From SIG480 sp045614365 (GTDB lineage: Bacteria > Bacillota > Clostridia > Oscillospirales > JAAYXM01): DNA of 20,519 bases. The notes beneath the pieces were generated by a model. It made no database searches and was not told the DNA's origin. It saw only the letters and a list, made by a program, of their open reading frames with translations. The stretch spans positions 1-20,519 of the forward strand of contig JAZLCV010000088.1 of NCBI GenBank assembly GCA_045614365.1, read 5' to 3'. The translations under genes and the position numbers were made by a program. This document shows, in pieces, positions 1-6,007 of this stretch; the stretch's first letter is position 1; every line of letters starts with the position of its first letter.

Positions 1-276
1 GTTCACGTTTTTGCCGCTGAAACCAGCGCCCCGCACATCCTTACCGCCGCGTTTGAAAAATATCCCAGCGAGGTCGTTATGCGCCTTCTTGAAGAGGATG
101 AAATTTATGTTTCCGCAGGCTCTGCATGCAGCCGTGGCAAGAAAAGTCATGTCCTTCGCGCGGTAAAGGTTCCGGACAAGCTGATAGGCAGTGCGGTACG
201 CATAAGCCTTTCACGCTTCTCCACGGAAGAAGAGGTTTTGAAGTTTGTAAGGTGCGTCAAAGAAAAACTTATATAA
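1..276 (+). CDS. Cysteine desulfurase (NifS/IscS family), C-terminal fragment
   Basis: The reading frame is open from the first base, so the gene starts outside the window; 91 residues remain. Cysteine desulfurases are PLP enzymes that take sulfur from L-cysteine for Fe-S clusters, thiolated tRNA or cofactors. The fragment holds the small-domain active-site loop GSACSRGKK, with the persulfide-carrying cysteine at residue 43 of the fragment (TGC at 127-129), followed by the family's usual C-terminal pattern of a G-x-A-V-R-I-S-L strand and an E-E-E-V helix. In many Clostridia this gene is followed by thiI; here acpP follows, 87 bp downstream and with its own promoter, so a link to tRNA thiolation cannot be shown. 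I see no hairpin terminator after the stop. The family is well supported; the exact member (IscS, NifS or a dedicated paralogue) is not. Confidence 0.9.
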   Translation, partial: VHVFAAETSAPHILTAAFEKYPSEVVMRLLEEDEIYVSAGSACSRGKKSHVLRAVKVPDKLIGSAVRISLSRFSTEEEVLKFVRCVKEKLI

Positions 277-291
277 ATTTCAAAAAAACTA

Positions 292-320
292 TTGCAAAAA
301 TCGCTCAATGATGCTATTAT
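292..320 (+). promoter_or_regulatory. Sigma-A promoter of acpP
   Basis: A -35 box TTGCAA (292-297) and a -10 box TATTAT (315-320) lie 17 bp apart, with a TGC extension just before the -10 (extended -10 type). The expected transcription start is near 327, about 37 bp before the acpP ATG. I see no FapR-like inverted repeat, so fatty-acid control by FapR is not indicated. Confidence 0.75.
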
Positions 321-363
321 ACCGATATAGAAATCAATTACAAAAAAACACGGAGGTAGAATT

Positions 364-591
364 ATGGTAATTGACACTTTAAAAAACATACTTGAGGCAC
401 AGCTTGACATTGATCCGTCGGAGATCACGGAATCAACAAACATCATGGAAGATCTCGGCGCCGATTCACTTGACATTGTCGAGCTTATGATGACGGTCGA
501 AGAGGAATTTGATATTACTATTGAGGACAGCGATGCACAGCTGTTCAAAACAGTCGGCGATGTGGTAAACTACATCGAAGCAAAAGTCTGA
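364..591 (+). CDS. acpP: Acyl carrier protein
   Basis: This 75-residue acidic protein is the acyl carrier of type II fatty acid synthesis; its phosphopantetheine arm holds the growing acyl chain in the cytosol. The attachment motif LGADSLD is intact, with the modified serine at position 35, and the length and helix pattern fit a normal AcpP. The start is fixed by a GGAGGT ribosome site (352-357) six bases before the ATG. It is a one-gene transcription unit with its own promoter and a strong terminator. In many Clostridia acpP sits between plsX and rnc; those two genes are in this window but overlap each other, so acpP has been separated from them. A carrier protein for a specialised pathway is possible, but no partner enzymes are nearby and the sequence looks like the housekeeping type. 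Confidence 0.95.
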   Translation: MVIDTLKNILEAQLDIDPSEITESTNIMEDLGADSLDIVELMMTVEEEFDITIEDSDAQLFKTVGDVVNYIEAKV

Positions 592-606
592 AATATGTAA
601 ATTATC

Positions 607-641
607 AAGCGGTGAGACGTTTTTTGTCTCACCGCTTTTTT
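607..641 (+). terminator. Intrinsic terminator of acpP
   Basis: A perfect 12-bp stem (607-618 with 626-637), a seven-base loop and a run of T from 636 to 641 form a textbook terminator 15 bp after the acpP stop. The T run overlaps the stop codon of the convergent AraC-type gene, so the hairpin also lies just beyond that gene's end, though the T run favours plus-strand transcripts. Confidence 0.9.
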
Positions 642-1554
642 ACATTTCTTCTATCCAGCTGTATCTCTCTTTTATCGGTATCGCATGTGCTCTTTTTTCA
701 CTGTTATATGTATTATTGATATAATCCGTTGGAGCATATCCACGGTATTTTTTGAACACGCGTGCGAGATTTGAATGATCACCGAGGCCTGTTGAGCGCG
801 CGATTTCATCGAAAAGCATATCCGTACTGAGCATAAACATAGCTGCTCTTTTTAATCTGACCGATAAAACGAACTGCATCGGAGAAAGCATGGTCACCTT
901 TTTGAAAAAATCCGTAAACGTACGTCTTGACATCCCGGCAGCCTCCGCAAGCATGTCTGTTGTTATCTTCTCCGGATAATGTTTTTCCACAAACTCTATC
1001 GACCGCATAATGCGCTCAAAATTCCGGCGGCATATTCCGGTTTCCTTTTCCGTTACCTCCAACGTGCACGCAAGCGAAAAAAGCTCTGCAACAAGCGCCG
1101 CAGACCTGTCAAAAGACATTTTCTTTCCGCGTTCAAATTCTTCCAGCATATTACGGACAATCTCCACTGCTTTTTCCCCGCAACCACGGAAAAAGCACAT
1201 TTCCGGGATGCCCATATTCTCAAATCGTGCACAAATCCCGCGATGCGGAAAAAAATCATATCCGCGATTTGACAGAAAATCTTCAAAAAAAGCGACATGA
1301 ACGATAACCGGGGTATCCTCGGATGCCGTGGAATCAATAAGGTGCGCATCAAACGGAAGAACAAACGAGCACGAGCCCGCCTCCTGCACATACTCTTGTC
1401 CGTTAATTATATGCCGAAGCGTTCCCGAAAGCACAAAGCACATCTGAATATGCGGATGTATGTGCAACGTTGTTTTAGCGCGTACGGATTGCGTAGTAAT
1501 GCGCACGGGAATTTTTCCCAGAAAATCCATTGATGAAAACGTCGGAATTATCAC
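640..1554 (-). CDS. AraC-family regulator with N-terminal cupin domain
   Basis: A 304-residue transcription regulator. The N-terminal part is a cupin sensor fold (about 20-110) with a histidine-bearing strand, HIHPHIQMCFVLSG, near residues 31-44. The C-terminal 100 residues are the AraC/XylS DNA-binding domain, with two helix-turn-helix units near 199-218 (LAEAAGMSRRTF) and 247-268 (IARSTGLGDHSNLARVFKK). Regulators of this build usually sense sugars or other small molecules. The start is GTG at 1554, with an AAGGGGG ribosome site seven bases upstream. It is a single gene, divergent from pyrR and convergent with acpP, under a strong sigma-A promoter. No transport or catabolic operon adjoins it, so ligand and targets are unknown. 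About 20 residues follow the usual end of the DNA-binding domain. Confidence 0.85.
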   Translation of the reverse strand: MIIPTFSSMDFLGKIPVRITTQSVRAKTTLHIHPHIQMCFVLSGTLRHIINGQEYVQEAGSCSFVLPFDAHLIDSTASEDTPVIVHVAFFEDFLSNRGYDFFPHRGICARFENMGIPEMCFFRGCGEKAVEIVRNMLEEFERGKKMSFDRSAALVAELFSLACTLEVTEKETGICRRNFERIMRSIEFVEKHYPEKITTDMLAEAAGMSRRTFTDFFKKVTMLSPMQFVLSVRLKRAAMFMLSTDMLFDEIARSTGLGDHSNLARVFKKYRGYAPTDYINNTYNSEKRAHAIPIKERYSWIEEM

Positions 1555-1577
1555 GGCTATGCCCCCTTACAAATAAA

Positions 1578-1606
1578 AGTATACCATTACCACAGCGTTT
1601 AGTCAA
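1578..1606 (-). promoter_or_regulatory. Sigma-A promoter of the AraC-family gene
   Basis: Read on the minus strand, TTGACT (1606-1601) and TATACT (1583-1578) are separated by exactly 17 bp. The expected start lies around 1571, leaving a short leader before the GTG at 1554. The boxes match consensus closely, which suggests steady expression unless an unseen regulator binds. Confidence 0.8.
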
Positions 1607-1661
1607 AGGTTTTTTGCCCAATTTGCAACACCACACCAGTCCCCCCACAAAAAAGCAACAC

Positions 1662-1690
1662 TTGTAAATCCGGACAATTTATGATAAAAT
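1662..1690 (+). promoter_or_regulatory. Sigma-A promoter of pyrR
   Basis: TTGTAA (1662-1667) and TAAAAT (1685-1690) are 17 bp apart, and the -10 is preceded by TGA (extended -10). The predicted transcript starts about 25 bp before the GTG, too short to hold a PyrR-controlled attenuator, so this pyrR copy is probably not autoregulated by attenuation. Confidence 0.65.
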
Positions 1691-1722
1691 AGATTGAAGA
1701 TTTTTTCAAGGAGCAATGTACT

Positions 1723-2259
1723 GTGGAGTTTAAGGCAAAAATCATGGACGAGGCGGCTATCAATCGTTCTATGGCGCGTATCACGCATGAAATAATAGAA
1801 AAGAATCGCGGAGCGGAGGGTATATGCCTGCTCGGCGTAAAGCGCCGTGGAATTCCGCTTGCAAAAATGCTTCGTGATAATATAAAGAAATTTGAAGGAA
1901 CCGATGTCCCGCTCGGGCATATTGACATAACGCTTTACCGCGATGATTTATCCGAGTCTCAACCGCTTCCGACCTCAGAGGGGTGCGAAATTCCATGTGA
2001 TGTCCGTGATTACAACATCATCATAGTTGACGATGTTCTCTACACCGGACGAACAGTGCGCGCGGCGATTGAATCGGTTTTCCGTTTCGGCAGGCCGAAA
2101 TCCATTCAGCTCGCTGTTCTCATCGACCGCGGTCACCGTGAGCTCCCCATCCGACCGGACTTCGTGGGCAAAAATATCCCCACGTCAAAATCCGAGCTTG
2201 TTTCGGTTCTCCTCGACGAGGTTGACGGCGAGACCGGCGTATGCCTGTACAATATCTGA
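1723..2259 (+). CDS. pyrR: PyrR: pyrimidine operon attenuator / uracil phosphoribosyltransferase
   Basis: PyrR binds leader RNAs of pyrimidine genes when UMP is high and promotes termination; most members also make UMP from uracil and PRPP. The 178-residue length is normal. The PRPP-binding motif VDDVLYTGRT is intact (102-111), and the RRG near residue 41 and the ITLYRDD strand near 69-75 are typical. The start is GTG at 1723, nine bases after an AAGGAG site (1708-1713); an ATG at 1716 is out of frame. The gene stands alone between its own promoter and terminator: no pyrB, pyrC, pyrP or other pyr gene adjoins it, so any regulation would act in trans on operons elsewhere. Identity is clear; whether both activities are kept is inferred from the family. 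Confidence 0.95.
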   Translation: MEFKAKIMDEAAINRSMARITHEIIEKNRGAEGICLLGVKRRGIPLAKMLRDNIKKFEGTDVPLGHIDITLYRDDLSESQPLPTSEGCEIPCDVRDYNIIIVDDVLYTGRTVRAAIESVFRFGRPKSIQLAVLIDRGHRELPIRPDFVGKNIPTSKSELVSVLLDEVDGETGVCLYNI

Positions 2260-2276
2260 AATTTTATTCCGATCTG

Positions 2277-2301
2277 CGGCTGCTTCTGCAGCCGTTTTTT
2301 T
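2277..2301 (+). terminator. Intrinsic terminator of pyrR
   Basis: A 7-bp GC-rich stem (2277-2283 with 2288-2294), a TTCT loop and seven T residues (2295-2301), starting 18 bp after the pyrR stop. Confidence 0.9.
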
Positions 2302-2349
2302 ATTTTCAACAACAATCAAAAAATTACATAAACACTTCAAAATATTCCA

Positions 2350-2378
2350 TTGATTTTAAACTTTCAAAAGGATATAAT
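2350..2378 (+). promoter_or_regulatory. Sigma-A promoter of the DegT-family gene
   Basis: TTGATT (2350-2355) and a perfect TATAAT (2373-2378) are 17 bp apart, about 34 bp before the ATG at 2412. It follows the pyrR terminator directly, so the DegT-family gene is transcribed independently. Confidence 0.8.
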
Positions 2379-2411
2379 CTAATAAAAATTACAAAAGGAG
2401 TGTTTTCGGTT

Positions 2412-3665
2412 ATGAATAATCTCGCAATAAACGGCGGCGAAAAGGCGATAAAAACACCATTTCCCGCAAGACACCATTTCGGAGCCGAGGAAAAAGCGGC
2501 ATGCAACAGAATTATAGATGAAGCTATTGAAAATGGCGTTGCCCCCGGATATAACGGTCCGGAGCGCGGACTTTTGGGTGAGGAATTTGCCGCTCTCCTG
2601 GGCGGCGGATATGCAGAATGTGTGAACAGCGGAACAACATCGGTTTACGTTGCGCTCCGTTCTCAGGATATCCAGCCCTTCACAGAGATCATCTGCGGTC
2701 CGATTACCGATCCCGGCGGTCTTATGCCGATTGTTATGCTCGGTTGCATTCCGGTTATAGCAGACGCCGCGCCCGGAAGCTTCAACGTAAGCTTTGAAGG
2801 CGTTAAAAAAGCATACACGGAGCGTACAAGTGCAATCGTAGTTGCCCATATCGCCGGTGAGCCGTGCGAAGACATAGAGAAAATCTGCGAATTTGCAAAA
2901 GAAAAAGGCATCAAGGTTATTGAAGACTGTGCACAGGCACACGGCGCATCCTTCAACGGAAAGCCCGTCGGTACCTTTGGTGATGCATCCGGTTTCTCCA
3001 TGATGTTTGGCAAACACACCTGTGTCGGCGGTCAGGGAGGTCTTGTATGGACCCGCACTGAAGAGGCTTACAACAAAGCACGTCAGGCGGCAGACCGCGG
3101 AAAGCCTTACGGTGCTGATGGTTCAAACGGAAATGTGTGCGCATCACTCAACTACAATATGGATGACATGCATGCAGCAATCGGCCGTGTCCAGATTAAA
3201 AAGATGTTCCCGATAGGCGAAAAACGCCGCGAGGTCATCGGTAAAATTAAAGCCGGACTCTCCGATATTCCTGCAGTTCGCTTTACCCCTATTTCCGAAA
3301 AGAGCTCACCGTCATACTGGTTCCTTCGCATTCTCTTCAACGCAGAAGCCGTCACCTGCGACAAGGACACCTTCTACGACGCGCTCGCAGCAGAGGGAAT
3401 TCCGGTCAACAGACGCTACATTGCAACGCCATATATGAGTGAATGGTATCAGGAAAGCCGTGTGTTCGGCAACAGCGGATATCCGTGGGCAGCTCCGGAA
3501 TACACCGGAGATAAAGAAAAAAGATATTCTCTCTCCGACCTTCCGGTTGTAAGCAAATCACTTGAAGATACATTTATGATTTATCCGTTGGAAACATGGA
3601 CAGATGAAAACATAAAAGAGCTTTGTGACGCTTTCAGAAAAGTTTACAATGCATATAAAGCATAA
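2412..3665 (+). CDS. DegT/DnrJ/EryC1/StrS-family PLP-dependent enzyme
   Basis: A 417-residue PLP enzyme of the sugar-aminotransferase superfamily, whose members move amino groups onto keto-sugars or cyclitols, or act as dehydratases. The fold-defining signature is present: IEDCAQAHGA with the PLP-contacting aspartate at 172, and the Schiff-base lysine at 201 within FGKHTCVGGQGG. The family's usual GEGG after the lysine reads GQGG here. The C-terminal half has extra sequence around 330-375 compared with short sugar aminotransferases. The frame is open further upstream, but the ATG at 2412 is preferred: AAGGAG at 2395-2400 stands 11 bases before it, and the promoter lies just upstream. No nucleotide-sugar, glycosyltransferase or antibiotic genes are near, so the substrate is unknown. 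Family confident, reaction not. Confidence 0.88.
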   Translation: MNNLAINGGEKAIKTPFPARHHFGAEEKAACNRIIDEAIENGVAPGYNGPERGLLGEEFAALLGGGYAECVNSGTTSVYVALRSQDIQPFTEIICGPITDPGGLMPIVMLGCIPVIADAAPGSFNVSFEGVKKAYTERTSAIVVAHIAGEPCEDIEKICEFAKEKGIKVIEDCAQAHGASFNGKPVGTFGDASGFSMMFGKHTCVGGQGGLVWTRTEEAYNKARQAADRGKPYGADGSNGNVCASLNYNMDDMHAAIGRVQIKKMFPIGEKRREVIGKIKAGLSDIPAVRFTPISEKSSPSYWFLRILFNAEAVTCDKDTFYDALAAEGIPVNRRYIATPYMSEWYQESRVFGNSGYPWAAPEYTGDKEKRYSLSDLPVVSKSLEDTFMIYPLETWTDENIKELCDAFRKVYNAYKA

Positions 3666-3675
3666 TACATCCAAA

Positions 3676-3713
3676 CAAAATACCACGGACGAAATTTCGT
3701 CCGTGGTATTTTG
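3676..3713. terminator. Two-way terminator, perfect 38-nt palindrome
   Basis: The 38 bases are a perfect inverted repeat centred between 3694 and 3695. The outer arms are AAAA on the left and TTTT on the right, so each strand's transcript ends in a U run after a GC-rich stem. It lies between the stop of the plus-strand DegT-family gene (3665) and the end of the minus-strand CNNM gene (3723), and serves both. Confidence 0.92.
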
Positions 3714-3722
3714 CATTCTTCT

Positions 3723-4976
3723 TTATTCTTCTGTTTCTTCAACAGCTTCCTCGCGCTGATATACTCTTATCTGAGTGACACGGTGAGAATCCGTTTCTGT
3801 GATCGTTATTTCGAGATTTTCGTATTCAAACTTATCCCCGTCCTCCGGCATCTTGCCGAGCTGCTCCATAACCCAGCCTCCGACGGATATACTTTCCGCT
3901 TCAGCTTCAAGATCAAACACCTCACAGAAATCCTCAAAGTTTGCCGAGCAGTCAACCTTATATGTTCTCTCATCTACCTTATCAAAATCAAGAACGACCT
4001 CATCGTGCTCGTCCCAGATTTCGCCGACAAGCTCTTCTAATATATCCTCCATCGTGACAATACCGAGCGTGCCGCCGTATTCGTCAATTACAACTGCAAT
4101 ATGGGATTTGTTCTGCTGCAATATCTTAAGAATATCATTGACCTTTTCAAACTTCTGGATAAATACCGGCTTTGCCATAATCTCACTGATTTCCTTTTGC
4201 GTAACGCCCTTCGGAGTAAGAAAATCCTTAAGATGGATAAATCCGATAATATCGTCAACACTCTCGTTATAAACGAGAAGACGTGAAAACTGTGTTTCTG
4301 CAAAAAGCTCTGCAATCTCAGCCTTTTCCGTACCCAGTGCAAAGCCCTCAAGGTCAACGCGGTGCGTGAGAATATCCACCGCCTCGCGCTCGGAAAACTC
4401 AATGGCATTACGGATAAGCTCGCCCTCGTCCGTATCAAGGCTACCCTCTTGCTCAACCTCTTCGACAAGCATAAGAAGCTCTTCCTGAGACATCTTTGCA
4501 TTATCTTCCGTTTTAAAGAGCTTTGAAATAAGCTTCTTCCACATTGAGAAAACGAAGTTTATCGGCGTGAGGACCCATATAAGGGCACGTATTGCCGGAG
4601 TTGAGAACATCGCAAACCGCTCCGGGCTGTCTTTAGCAATGCTTTTCGGCGTTATCTCACCAAAGATAAGCACGACGACGGTTATTACCGCTGTCGAGAT
4701 TGTAGCACCGACGTCACCGTAAAGATGCACAAACATAACCGTTGCAATGGACGATGCCGCTATGTTTACGATATTATTGCCTATAAGTATTGTCGATATC
4801 AGCTTATCATAATTTTCCGCAAGACCGAGCGTTATTTCCGCTTTTTTGTTTCCTCCCTCTGCCATAGCTCGCAGGCGGGTTTTGTTCAGTGATGAAAACG
4901 CCGTCTCCGTAGCGGAAAAATACGCCGACAGCACAACCATCACGGCTATTATCACTGTATATTCCAATATACTCAT
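3723..4976 (-). CDS. CNNM/CorC-type membrane protein (hemolysin-C-like; DUF21, two CBS, CorC_HlyC)
   Basis: A 417-residue integral membrane protein. Residues 1-150 form the DUF21 transmembrane domain with several hydrophobic spans (about 5-25, 60-85, 92-110, 128-145) and the typical SATETAFSSLNKTRL and FGEITPKS motifs. Two CBS domains follow (about 200-320, including IAVVIDEYGGTLGIVTMEDI) and then a CorC_HlyC domain (about 330-410). Family members are linked to magnesium or other divalent cation export and are often mis-named hemolysins. The ATG at 4976 gives the full N-terminal helix; the best ribosome site, AAGGAG at 4998-4993, is 16 bases away, which is wide and suggests modest initiation. 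It lies downstream of a perfect-consensus promoter and a small ORF, with which it is probably co-transcribed. Convergent with the DegT-family gene. Confidence 0.9.
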   Translation of the reverse strand: MSILEYTVIIAVMVVLSAYFSATETAFSSLNKTRLRAMAEGGNKKAEITLGLAENYDKLISTILIGNNIVNIAASSIATVMFVHLYGDVGATISTAVITVVVLIFGEITPKSIAKDSPERFAMFSTPAIRALIWVLTPINFVFSMWKKLISKLFKTEDNAKMSQEELLMLVEEVEQEGSLDTDEGELIRNAIEFSEREAVDILTHRVDLEGFALGTEKAEIAELFAETQFSRLLVYNESVDDIIGFIHLKDFLTPKGVTQKEISEIMAKPVFIQKFEKVNDILKILQQNKSHIAVVIDEYGGTLGIVTMEDILEELVGEIWDEHDEVVLDFDKVDERTYKVDCSANFEDFCEVFDLEAEAESISVGGWVMEQLGKMPEDGDKFEYENLEITITETDSHRVTQIRVYQREEAVEETEE

Positions 4977-5037
4977 TTTAAATCTGATTACTCTCCTTAA
5001 ATATATTTATCGTTATATGCTTTTCCCGTGCCAAAAA

Positions 5038-5178
5038 TCATATGCGCACTCTTTTGAAGCACAAAAAGGCACACCTGCGTGCATGTTCCATAAACGCGCG
5101 CAAGTACGCCTCATATAACAAATAAATATATTTTTCGGTATTAGCGGGGTAATCTCCGTCATCCGAATCCATATTCAA
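5038..5178 (-). CDS. Possible small protein or leader peptide upstream of the CNNM gene
   Basis: I do not recognise this 46-codon ORF. It starts at TTG (5178), seven bases after AAAGGA (5191-5186); an in-frame ATG two codons later (5172) would give 44 residues with a 13-base spacing. It is the first ORF after a perfect promoter and ends 61 bp before the CNNM gene. The product has an acidic, hydrophilic start (MDSDDGDYPANTE), then an aromatic stretch KYIYLLYEAYLRAF and a basic, cysteine-containing end. The middle could be an amphipathic helix; it is too polar for a clear membrane span. It could be a real small protein, a regulatory leader peptide tuned to CNNM expression, or a chance ORF in a leader RNA. 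No cation-riboswitch consensus was recognised in the same stretch. Confidence 0.4.
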   Translation of the reverse strand: MNMDSDDGDYPANTEKYIYLLYEAYLRAFMEHARRCAFLCFKRVRI

Positions 5179-5208
5179 ATTGCCATCCTTTCTGTAATAC
5201 TGAGATGT

Positions 5209-5237
5209 ATTATACACTATTTTCCCCTCTATGTCAA
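5209..5237 (-). promoter_or_regulatory. Perfect-consensus sigma-A promoter for the small ORF and CNNM gene
   Basis: On the minus strand, TTGACA (5237-5232) and TATAAT (5214-5209) match consensus at all 12 positions with a 17-bp spacer. The expected start is near 5202, about 225 bp before the CNNM ATG and about 11 bases before the ribosome site of the small ORF. Confidence 0.88.
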
Positions 5238-5327
5238 GCATTATTGCTTTTTACATCCTCAAAGTCATATTTCCGCACACCCTGAAATACAATTAGTATT
5301 AAGACTTATGATATGAGGTGGCTTATA

Positions 5328-5945
5328 ATGGAAAACTCTTCACGCAACATTCTTTATCTCAGCGGGAAAATTGTCTCGGATATAGAATTCTCCCACGAAT
5401 CTCACGGAACTCTTTTTTATACATTCAGGCTCGAAACACGCAGGTTATCAGGGACATATGATGTAATCAACGCAATTATACGCCGCGAGGCACTGGATGA
5501 GCACAATCCTGCTCCCGGAGATTTTATCTCAACACAAAGCGAGCTTCGCTCGTTCAACAAAAAAACCGAAACCGGAAACCGTCTTATTATCTCGGCATTT
5601 ATAAAAGAGCTTACCCCATGCAAAGAAAATACATACGAAAACGCGCTCCATCTGACGGGGACTATTTGCAAAACGCCTGTTTACCGCAAAACTCCGCTCG
5701 GACGGGAAATATGCGACATTATGCTTGCTATCAACAGAAAATACGGCAGGAGCGATTATCTGCCGCTTATCGTATGGGGACGTAACGCACGTGCCGCTGG
5801 AACCTTCCACACAGGCGATGTGATAACCGTTTGCGGACGGGTACAAAGCCGCGAATACACAAAGCTTATCGACGGCGTTGAAACCGTAAGAGTGGCATTC
5901 GAGGTCTCGGTTTCATCTATTGAAGAAGTATCGTTCGAGGAATAG
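5328..5945 (+). CDS. SSB-like protein with two predicted OB folds
   Basis: A 205-residue protein that resembles two single-stranded-DNA-binding (OB-fold) units in tandem. The second half (about 106-200) is the clearer SSB match: ALHLTGTICKTPVYRKTPLG, then IMLAINRKYGRSDYLPLIVWGRNA and TGDVITVCGRVQSREY follow the strand order and the W-G-x-x-A pattern of SSB. The first half (about 8-95) repeats this pattern more loosely, with LYLSGKIVSDIEF and PGDFISTQSELRSF. The acidic end VSFEE is short and is not the usual D-D-I/L-P-F partner-binding tip. The start is ATG 5328, seven bases after GAGGTG (5315-5320), rather than the upstream in-frame ATG 5313, which overlaps that site. It is a single gene with no replication genes beside it. 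Probably a second, non-essential SSB-type protein; function unproven. Confidence 0.7.
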   Translation: MENSSRNILYLSGKIVSDIEFSHESHGTLFYTFRLETRRLSGTYDVINAIIRREALDEHNPAPGDFISTQSELRSFNKKTETGNRLIISAFIKELTPCKENTYENALHLTGTICKTPVYRKTPLGREICDIMLAINRKYGRSDYLPLIVWGRNARAAGTFHTGDVITVCGRVQSREYTKLIDGVETVRVAFEVSVSSIEEVSFEE

Positions 5946-5950
5946 AAAAG

Positions 5951-5990
5951 GGGCTTGTAGCAAAATGTGTTTTGCCACAAGCCCGGCTTT
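5951..5990. terminator. Shared terminator of the SSB-like gene and putP
   Basis: A long hairpin (5951-5965 with 5970-5984, one A-C mismatch, TGTG loop) lies between two convergent genes. The tail is GGCTTTATTTATT on the plus strand and CTTTTCTATT on the minus strand; both are only moderately T-rich, so termination is likely but may leak. Confidence 0.75.
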
Positions 5991-6007
5991 ATTTATTGAA
6001 TTATAAC

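Noticed and set aside
147..548. A 133-codon minus-strand frame over the desulfurase end and acpP
   Set aside because: It is serine-rich low-complexity antisense sequence of two clear genes.
2241..2411. A 57-codon extension of the DegT-family protein
   Set aside because: It crosses the pyrR terminator and the gene's own promoter; ATG 2412 has a ribosome site.
2379..3017. A 212-codon minus-strand frame opposite the DegT-family gene
   Set aside because: It is antisense to a clear enzyme gene, with no ribosome site or recognisable domain; a shadow.
4977..5202. Mg2+ or Mn2+ riboswitch ahead of the CNNM gene
   Set aside because: No M-box or yybP-ykoY consensus was recognised; the leader contains a small ORF instead.
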